Assembly: GCA_017939945.1 (NCBI GenBank) | Contig: JAGAZS010000265.1 | Coordinates: 1-10,541 of the forward strand | Origin: Schwartzia sp. (in: firmicutes) | GTDB lineage: Bacteria > Bacillota > Negativicutes > Selenomonadales > Selenomonadaceae | Direction of reading: 5' to 3' | DNA: 10,541 bases | The notes under the pieces: model-generated | Database searches by the model: none | The model's input: only the letters and a program-made list of their open reading frames with translations | Told to the model about the DNA's origin: nothing | Shown here: piece by piece, positions 7,751 to 10,541 of the stretch | Position numbering within the stretch: position 1 is the first letter of the stretch | Layout of the letters: every line of letters begins with the position of its first letter | Position numbers and translations under genes: made by a program

Positions 7751-8197
7751 TCAGATCTCTATATGCAAGCGCACCTGCGCGATTTTTTCCTTCGGGATCG
7801 GTTCGCGGCCTTCGAGAGAAAGTCCCTGCTCCCCGAAGCCTTCCAGCTTTCCGACGAGAAGTTTTTCCCCGTCCATCGGCTCGTAGAGCGAAACGTCCAC
7901 TTCCTTGCCCCGCTCGCGCTCAAAATCCCGCGGCTTTTTCAGCACGCGGTCCAGCCCCGGCGATGAAACTTCCAATATATACGGCTCCGGCATGACGTCC
8001 TCCGCGTCCAGCTTTTCCTCCAGCTTCTCGCTGAGCGCCTGGCAGTCCTCGATGCCGATTCCTTCCGGCTTGTCGATGAACACGCGGAGATACCAGTCCT
8101 TTTCCTTCACATACTCGACGTCGACAAGCTCGACGCCGCTCCCGTCCAGAAGCGTTTCCGCCATCTGCCAGACTGTTTTTTCTACAACACTCGCCAC
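7751..8197 (-). CDS. rimP: Ribosome maturation factor RimP
   Basis: Acts in assembly of the 30S head together with S12-region proteins. I choose the GTG at 8197, giving MASVVEKTVWQMAETLL and 148 aa, because AGAGGGGG lies about 8 nt upstream and the length fits the family. A GTG at 8224 is in frame but has no RBS. The N-terminal alpha/beta domain includes WYLRVFID and the acidic helix IEDCQALSEKLEEKLD. The signature LEVSSPGLDR lies at 75-84. The C-terminal SH3-like barrel follows (EVDVSLYEP...GKLEGF). It is the first gene of the operon. Its 5' UTR is about 80 nt and contains a hairpin. Confidence 0.95.
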   Translation of the reverse strand: MASVVEKTVWQMAETLLDGSGVELVDVEYVKEKDWYLRVFIDKPEGIGIEDCQALSEKLEEKLDAEDVMPEPYILEVSSPGLDRVLKKPRDFERERGKEVDVSLYEPMDGEKLLVGKLEGFGEQGLSLEGREPIPKEKIAQVRLHIEI

Positions 8198-8234
8198 AAA
8201 TGCACCCCCTCTTGCCGCACGCACATAAGAGTAA

Positions 8235-8256
8235 AGAGTGGGCTCACACCCACTCT
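8235..8256. repeat. 8-bp stem hairpin in the rimP operon leader
   Basis: AGAGTGGG (8235-8242) and CCCACTCT (8249-8256) form a perfect 8-bp stem with a 6-nt loop. It lies about 25 nt downstream of the predicted operon start site and about 38 nt before the rimP start. Only a poor T-rich stretch follows in the transcript, so it is more likely a leader stabilising or regulatory hairpin than a terminator. Confidence 0.6.
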
Positions 8257-8286
8257 TCCAGTTAACATCTTCTTATATCTTAATGC

Positions 8287-8316
8287 ATTATAATGCCACA
8301 GAGGAGAGTTTGTCAA
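8287..8316 (-). promoter_or_regulatory. Promoter of the rimP-nusA-infB operon
   Basis: On the minus strand TTGACA (8316-8311) and TATAAT (8292-8287) both match the sigma-70/SigA consensus exactly and are separated by 18 bp. The predicted transcript start is near 8280, giving a leader of about 83 nt before the rimP GTG. The -35 box sits at the centre of a 49-bp palindrome and the -10 box begins at its outer edge. Protein binding to the palindrome would therefore block the promoter, or the repeat itself supplied the promoter. Confidence 0.75.
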
Positions 8317-8340
8317 GGACAAACTCTCCTTTGTGGCATT
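8292..8340. repeat. 49-bp near-perfect palindrome, copy 1
   Basis: Two 23-nt arms (8292-8314 and 8318-8340) are exact inverted repeats except for one pair, with AAG as the 3-nt centre. The arms begin AATGCCACA and end TTTGTC. A second copy lies at 8371-8419 and is identical at 40 of 49 positions. The -35 box of the rimP operon promoter lies in its centre. The arms are much longer than a typical repressor operator and no T-run follows on either strand, so it is not an ordinary terminator. Confidence 0.85.
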
Positions 8341-8370
8341 TCCGCGAGGCGGATTTTTCCACCGAGCGAT

Positions 8371-8419
8371 AATGCCTTAGTTCAGAGTTTGTCAAGGACA
8401 ATCTCGACTCTGTGGCATT
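8371..8419. repeat. 49-bp palindrome, copy 2 (decayed)
   Basis: Same length and same AAG centre as the copy at 8292, in the same orientation and 30 bp away, with 9 of 49 differences. The outer ends AATGCC and GGCATT and the 20-base central block are kept, but the middle of each arm has diverged so pairing is interrupted. On the minus strand it keeps TTGACA at the centre, but the hexamer 18 bp downstream is TATCGC, so the promoter seen in copy 1 is lost or weak here. Confidence 0.8.
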
Positions 8420-8438
8420 GCCATATAATAATGAACGC

Positions 8439-8462
8439 AAAAAAAGAAACGCCCGCCGTTTT
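8439..8462 (-). terminator. Intrinsic terminator of the LysM gene
   Basis: In the minus-strand transcript AAACG-GCGGG-CGTTT forms a 5-bp stem, followed by C and seven T. It lies about 36 bp beyond the stop of the LysM gene and upstream of the operon promoter, where a terminator is expected. The stem is short, so strength is uncertain. Confidence 0.55.
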
Positions 8463-8497
8463 GCGAACGCTTCTTTTCCGTCCTGTTCATTTCTCCG

Positions 8498-8815
8498 CTA
8501 TTTTTCCGCCAGCTTCGGCAGCCGATCCTTCAGGATGGGCACGCGCAGGCTTTGCCCCGCGCGGAGCGAACCGTCCGCCGGAAGCCCGTTGACCTCGATG
8601 ATCGCCTCCACCAGCTCGTCCACGTCCTCCGTGCGCGCCGTGTATCGTGAGGCGATTGTCCGGATATTATCTTTTCGCGCGACCTCCACCGTCGCAAAAT
8701 CGCCGCTCCGGAGATACCCGTTGCCCAAATGGAACGGCGAGACCATAGCCGCAACCAGCGCAATCAACAGCAACCGCGCCAACAGCCTTCCCGTCTTTTT
8801 CTTTCTCTTTTTCAT
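8498..8815 (-). CDS. LysM membrane-anchored small protein, YneA-like division suppressor candidate
   Basis: The start at 8815 gives 105 aa, with GGGAG about 9 nt upstream. An ATG at 8824 would put the RBS directly against the start codon. The N-terminus is strongly basic (MKKRKKKTGR), followed by one hydrophobic segment at about 11-27, which fits a membrane anchor with the rest outside. Residues 41-94 fit a single LysM domain (ATVEVARKDNIRTIASRY ... IIEVNGLPADGSLRAGQSLRVP). This domain plan and length match YneA of Bacillus, an SOS-induced cell-division inhibitor. The promoter carries a LexA box over the start site, supporting that role. It is transcribed alone, with its own promoter and terminator, just upstream of the rimP operon. 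Sequence similarity to YneA itself is not proven here, so a generic LysM protein remains possible. Confidence 0.8.
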   Translation of the reverse strand: MKKRKKKTGRLLARLLLIALVAAMVSPFHLGNGYLRSGDFATVEVARKDNIRTIASRYTARTEDVDELVEAIIEVNGLPADGSLRAGQSLRVPILKDRLPKLAEK

Positions 8816-8856
8816 TCCGCCCATCTCCCGTCAACGATTGCAAATTTTTGTTCCGG

Positions 8857-8868
8857 GAATTTATGTTC
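8857..8868. promoter_or_regulatory. Second, near-consensus LexA half-degenerate box
   Basis: GAAT-TTAT-GTTC differs from the GAAC-N4-GTTC core in one base. Its centre is 15 bp from the stronger box at 8871-8884, in the untranslated leader of the LysM gene. It could give cooperative LexA binding, or be chance. Confidence 0.4.
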
Positions 8869-8870
8869 CG

Positions 8871-8884
8871 AGAACCTTTGTTCT
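8871..8884. promoter_or_regulatory. LexA/Cheo box over the LysM gene start site
   Basis: AGAAC-CTTT-GTTCT is a palindrome with five-base arms and matches the Gram-positive LexA core GAAC-N4-GTTC exactly. It begins 1-2 bp downstream of the -10 box and covers the predicted transcription start, a position where LexA binding blocks initiation. The inference is repression by LexA and release during DNA damage. Confidence 0.7.
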
Positions 8885-8885
8885 T

Positions 8886-8914
8886 ATATTAATATCGAAA
8901 GTTCGTTTTGTCAA
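8886..8914 (-). promoter_or_regulatory. Promoter of the LysM gene
   Basis: On the minus strand TTGACA (8914-8909) and TAATAT (8891-8886) are separated by exactly 17 bp. The predicted start is near 8879, inside the LexA box. The leader to the chosen start codon is about 64 nt. The spacer also holds CGAACTTTCG, a LexA-like half site. Confidence 0.75.
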
Positions 8915-8971
8915 TAGTTTTGGAACATATTTTTCACAAAAATTCGTTTCTTTTTATTTGCTCAAAAAATG

Positions 8972-8980
8972 TGCTATAAT
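8972..8980 (+). promoter_or_regulatory. Extended -10 promoter for the 86-aa gene
   Basis: TGC-TATAAT forms an extended -10 element about 64 bp before the start codon at 9044. No good -35 is seen at the usual distance; the upstream stretch is only T-rich. It points rightward, divergent from the LexA-controlled LysM promoter about 60 bp away. Confidence 0.55.
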
Positions 8981-9043
8981 AAAATGATAAAAAACAGATG
9001 TAGTTCTTATCTTTTTGTAAGCTTTACGCAGAGGAGAATCCGT

Positions 9044-9304
9044 ATGACCATTCACGGAGCAGTCATCATCGAGCAAGGCGTGACCTTTGCCATCATCTCC
9101 GTCAAGCCCCATGTCACGCAGTACACGGCGCGGGCCACGGCCTTCCGGCAGGAAATTTCCGTTTTCTTCCCCAATATGCCGATCATCCTGATGTCGCAGG
9201 ACGCCAACGGCACGCCGCACTATTTCGGCCGGAAGGACATCGTGGAGTTCCTGAAGTCCATCCGCGTCGACCAGATTCCGTGGAAAGAGTACCACGTCTA
9301 CTAG
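9044..9304 (+). CDS. Small protein of unknown function (86 aa)
   Basis: I do not recognise a named family. The start is ATG with GAGGAG about 8 nt upstream. An in-frame ATG at 8969 overlaps the promoter and lacks an RBS. The protein is soluble-looking, with no signal peptide or membrane segment. It has a beta-rich N-terminus (GAVIIEQGVTFAIISVKPHV), a central hydrophobic strand (FFPNMPIILMSQDANGTPHYFGR) and a short helix with an aromatic tail (IVEFLKSIRVDQIPWKEYHVY). The composition and GC content match the core genome, which suggests a real, possibly lineage-conserved gene. It lies divergent from the SOS-type LysM gene and directly before a tRNA gene. No terminator is seen before the tRNA promoter, so read-through to the terminator at 9476 is likely. 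Confidence 0.75.
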   Translation: MTIHGAVIIEQGVTFAIISVKPHVTQYTARATAFRQEISVFFPNMPIILMSQDANGTPHYFGRKDIVEFLKSIRVDQIPWKEYHVY

Positions 9305-9328
9305 CGGACGGGAAATTTCAAAAAATCG

Positions 9329-9357
9329 TTGACACTCACTTTTTCGCGTGCTATTAT
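9329..9357 (+). promoter_or_regulatory. Promoter of the tRNA-Arg gene
   Basis: TTGACA at 9329-9334 is followed after 17 bp by TATTAT (9352-9357), which overlaps a perfect TATAAT at 9355-9360 (20-bp spacer). Transcription would start about 20 bp before the mature tRNA 5' end at 9386, consistent with a short leader removed by RNase P. Confidence 0.7.
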
Positions 9358-9385
9358 AATATGCGTTGATTGCGGAAGCGGTCAT

Positions 9386-9463
9386 GGCCTGGTAGCTCAG
9401 CTGGATTAGAGTATTTGGCTACGAACCAAAGGGTCGGGGGTTCGAGTCCCTCCCAGGTCACCA
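9386..9463 (+). tRNA. tRNA-Arg (anticodon ACG), CCA encoded
   Basis: The cloverleaf folds by hand. The 7-bp acceptor is GGCCTGG with CCAGGTC (one G-U), then discriminator A and an encoded CCA. The D-stem is GCTC with GAGT (a terminal G-U). The anticodon stem TTTGG/CCAAA is perfect and encloses loop CTACGAA. The T-arm is GGGGG-TTCGAGT-CCCTC with one G-U. The anticodon at 9421-9423 is ACG, read as ICG after A34 deamination, so it decodes CGU, CGC and CGA arginine codons. It has its own promoter and ends at a strong terminator 12 bp later. tRNA 3' ends are common integration sites, and accessory DNA begins about 80 bp beyond. Confidence 0.97.
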
Positions 9464-9475
9464 CATAGTAAAATC

Positions 9476-9531
9476 AAGGCTTCGAGAAGTCAACATGCCC
9501 CCGGCATGTTGACTTCCTCGAAGCCTTTTTT
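9476..9531 (+). terminator. Very long intrinsic terminator after tRNA-Arg
   Basis: The left arm at 9476-9499 and right arm at 9503-9527 pair over 24 bp, interrupted only by one bulged C at 9516, around a CCC loop. Six T follow (9526-9531). It ends the tRNA transcript and any read-through from the 86-aa gene. The symmetric A-run before the left arm is weak, so it acts mainly rightward. Confidence 0.9.
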
Positions 9532-9549
9532 GCTACTAAAACGCATCAA

Positions 9550-9582
9550 AAGCTCTTATGAAGTTCTTACGGAGTTCTTATT
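9550..9582. promoter_or_regulatory. Three 11-bp direct repeats, OmpR/PhoB-type operator candidate
   Basis: The hexamers CTCTTA (9553), TTCTTA (9564) and TTCTTA (9575) recur with an exact 11-bp period, each preceded by AAG or GAG. Head-to-tail repeats with one helical-turn spacing are the usual binding arrangement of OmpR/PhoB-family response regulators. The regulator is not identifiable from the site, and no intact target gene follows. Confidence 0.5.
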
Positions 9583-9610
9583 AATTTTCCCCAGTAATGA
9601 CGCGGAAAGT

Positions 9611-9637
9611 GGAGGTATCATCGTGTCGCAGTTATAG
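9611..9637 (+). pseudogene. Orphan RBS and start codon, reading frame ends after four codons
   Basis: GGAGG at 9611-9615 is followed 7 nt later by GTG TCG CAG TTA TAG (9623-9637). With the repeats 30-60 bp upstream this resembles the promoter and start of a response-regulator-controlled gene whose body is missing. The remaining bases up to the rightward edge of the Rpn remnant hold no continuing frame that I can recognise. Chance occurrence is possible. The whole 9464-9775 stretch otherwise contains only the two terminators and the direct repeats. Confidence 0.3.
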
Positions 9638-9695
9638 AAAATCAGGCTTCAGAGGAGGATTCCCTCTTATTCGTTTCTATAATCAAAAGAACAAC

Positions 9696-9754
9696 AAAAA
9701 CCGCTTGCCTCCATTATTTCTGGATTGTCCAGACAAGGAGCGTGAGCGGTTTTA
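9696..9754 (-). terminator. Terminator downstream of the Rpn remnant
   Basis: In the minus orientation AAAACCGCT and AGCGGTTTT form an outer stem, a perfect inner hairpin TCTGGA-CAA-TCCAGA sits between, and a T-rich GTTTTTGTTGTT tract follows. It begins 22 bp after the stop codon of the Rpn-like fragment, as expected for the original 3' end of that gene. This suggests the fragment kept its native tail. Confidence 0.6.
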
Positions 9755-9775
9755 TATTTATCTCAATTATTCAGT

Positions 9776-10075
9776 TTACACCTGTGCTGCGTATTTCTTC
9801 TGTTCTGCAACAGGGATTTTCAAGGCGTCCATCGCTTGTTTAGCAGTCCATTTCATTGTTTCCATCAGAGACCGGATAGATTCTATTCGTTCTTCTTCCT
9901 TGCCTTCCCGTCTTTGTTGCTTCAATTCCATCATCAACGTCATATACTCCACCTTCGTTTCGTTATGCTGCTTGACCTTATCAACTTCCGAGGCTACGTC
10001 CTGTGTGAACTTTCCCTCGACGGCTTTGCCGTCCAGATAAGCAAGGATTGAATTACAATGGAAATCAGGCTGAAC
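9776..10075 (-). pseudogene. C-terminal remnant of an Rpn/PD-(D/E)XK transposase-like nuclease
   Basis: The minus strand is open for 99 codons from just after the stop at 10076 to TAA at 9776-9778, but has no proper start or RBS at its beginning. The sequence reads AYLDGKAVEGKFTQDVASE, then VDKVKQHNETKVEYMTLMME, then a charged helix with EEER repeats, then MKWTAKQAMDALKIPVAEQ near the end. This is the recognisable C-terminal part of Rpn family (recombination-promoting nuclease / 'PD-(D/E)XK nuclease family transposase') proteins. The N-terminal nuclease domain, normally about 200 residues, is absent. The fragment lies in the same frame as the preceding gene, separated only by its stop codon, which points to a deletion or recombination junction. 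The codon use is more AT-rich than the operon. Confidence 0.72.
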
Positions 10076-10540
10076 TTATTTCTTCACTTCCCAGCTAGTA
10101 TTCTGCTTAGCCCCTTTTCGTTCAATATATCCCTTATCCCGTAATGAATTCAGCGTTCTCTGTATTGTTCGAACCGTTTTAGATACCTTTTCCGCAAGTT
10201 CGTCCCGTGATATATTCGGATGTACCTTCAATATTGCTAATACAGTCGCTTCAGTACGATTCAAGACTTCATTAGAAGTGACATTGGAAGTGACATTTGT
10301 GATGTCACTTCCAAGAGTTGGCCGTCTGATCACGAATTTGAATCCGTTCTCGCTGTTCACATATGAGTATTCCACACCTGCATCCTTGCATAGGCTGTCA
10401 ATTCGCTTAAACCCACTTCCAAATTTCTCGATGGATTTATTCAAGAAAAGAATCTTTGATATTACAGGGTTTCTTATCTCCGACTCAACATTCCTCTTTA
10501 TATAGTCTTCCGGCTTATACCTGCTAGCGTACTCACCCGG
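10076..10540 (-). CDS. AlbA_2/RecG-like ATP-binding transcriptional regulator, 5' end outside window
   Basis: The frame is open from the right edge (10540) to TAA at 10076-10078, giving 154 visible C-terminal residues. An internal TTG at 10444 is not needed as a start, because the upstream codons continue the protein. The segment EIRNPVISKILFLNKSIEKFGSGFKRI is characteristic of the C-terminal ATPase-like domain in the COG2865 family ('ATP-dependent DNA helicase RecG-related', AlbA_2 putative DNA-binding domain). A hinge with repeated NVTS follows, then a C-terminal winged helix (about the last 62 residues, LNRTEATVLAILKVHPNISRDELAEKVSKTVRTIQRTLNSLRDKGYIERKG). The N-terminal AlbA_2 domain would lie outside the window. 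It is AT-rich relative to the operon. Such genes are frequent in accessory regions, and the target is unknown. Confidence 0.82.
   Translation of the reverse strand, partial: PGEYASRYKPEDYIKRNVESEIRNPVISKILFLNKSIEKFGSGFKRIDSLCKDAGVEYSYVNSENGFKFVIRRPTLGSDITNVTSNVTSNEVLNRTEATVLAILKVHPNISRDELAEKVSKTVRTIQRTLNSLRDKGYIERKGAKQNTSWEVKK
10286..10312. repeat. Inverted and tandem repeat inside the AlbA_2-like gene
   Basis: GGAAGTGACAT and ATGTCACTTCC are perfect 11-bp inverted arms around a 5-bp centre. In the coding direction the sequence also contains adjacent 12-bp units AATGTCACTTCC and AATGTCACTTCT, each coding NVTS. It lies in the hinge between two domains and may vary in copy number between strains. 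Confidence 0.65.
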
Positions 10541-10541
10541 A

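Noticed and set aside
8341..8358. TCCGC-GAG-GCGGA followed by TTTTT on the plus strand, terminator-like
   Set aside because: The stem is only 5 bp, and no plus-strand gene lies upstream to be terminated; probably chance between the two palindromes.
8292..8419. Two palindromes as a short CRISPR array
   Set aside because: Only two units with a 30-bp gap, the units are 49-bp palindromes with 9 differences, and no cas gene is present.
9597..10040. Plus-strand open frame of 147 codons over the Rpn remnant
   Set aside because: It overlaps a recognisable protein remnant on the other strand, has no domain and looks like low-complexity reverse translation.

Overview
The window looks chromosomal and comes from a GC-rich member of the Bacillota. 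I suspect the Negativicutes (Selenomonas/Megasphaera-like relatives). The basis is the Gram-positive-type gene order rimP-nusA-ylxR-ylxQ-infB-rbfA-nrnA-truB-ribF, the YlxR and YlxQ genes typical of Firmicutes, the LexA-box style, and the Rpn-type remnant. The genus is not determined. Base composition is visibly GC-rich over the conserved operon (1-8200) and turns AT-rich from about 8820 and again from 9540 to the right edge, where the accessory DNA lies.

Layout, right to left along the minus strand. Positions 8197-1 hold one long minus-strand transcription/translation operon: rimP (30S maturation), nusA (transcription elongation/termination), ylxR (RNA-binding, RNase P-linked family), ylxQ (L7Ae-fold RNA binder), infB (IF2), rbfA (30S maturation), nrnA (nanoRNase/pAp phosphatase), truB (tRNA psi55 synthase) and ribF (flavokinase/FAD synthetase), the last cut by the left edge. 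Several genes are translationally coupled by 1-4 nt stop/start overlaps: nusA/ylxR, ylxQ/infB and rbfA/nrnA. The two longer gaps (infB-rbfA and nrnA-truB) each hold an inverted repeat. The operon promoter (TTGACA-18-TATAAT) is built into a 49-bp near-perfect palindrome. A second, partly decayed copy of this palindrome lies 30 bp further upstream.

Upstream is a small minus-strand LysM membrane protein (8815-8498). It has a near-ideal promoter (TTGACA-17-TAATAT) whose start site is covered by a LexA/Cheo box (AGAAC-CTTT-GTTCT). The gene is therefore probably an SOS-induced YneA-like division suppressor. Divergent from it is an unrecognised 86-aa protein (9044-9304), then a tRNA-Arg(ACG) with its own promoter and a very long terminator hairpin.

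The last kilobase looks like accessory or degraded DNA. It holds three 11-bp direct repeats of the kind bound by OmpR/PhoB-family regulators, followed by an RBS and a start codon that runs into a stop after four codons. It also holds a minus-strand terminator, a 5'-truncated C-terminal remnant of an Rpn/PD-(D/E)XK transposase-like nuclease, and, fused directly upstream of that, the C-terminal part of an AlbA_2/RecG-like ATP-binding regulator that enters from the right edge. No CRISPR array, intact insertion sequence or complete undescribed multi-gene system is visible. The items most worth following up are the promoter-bearing palindrome pair, the LexA-controlled LysM gene and the orphaned regulator-binding repeats.
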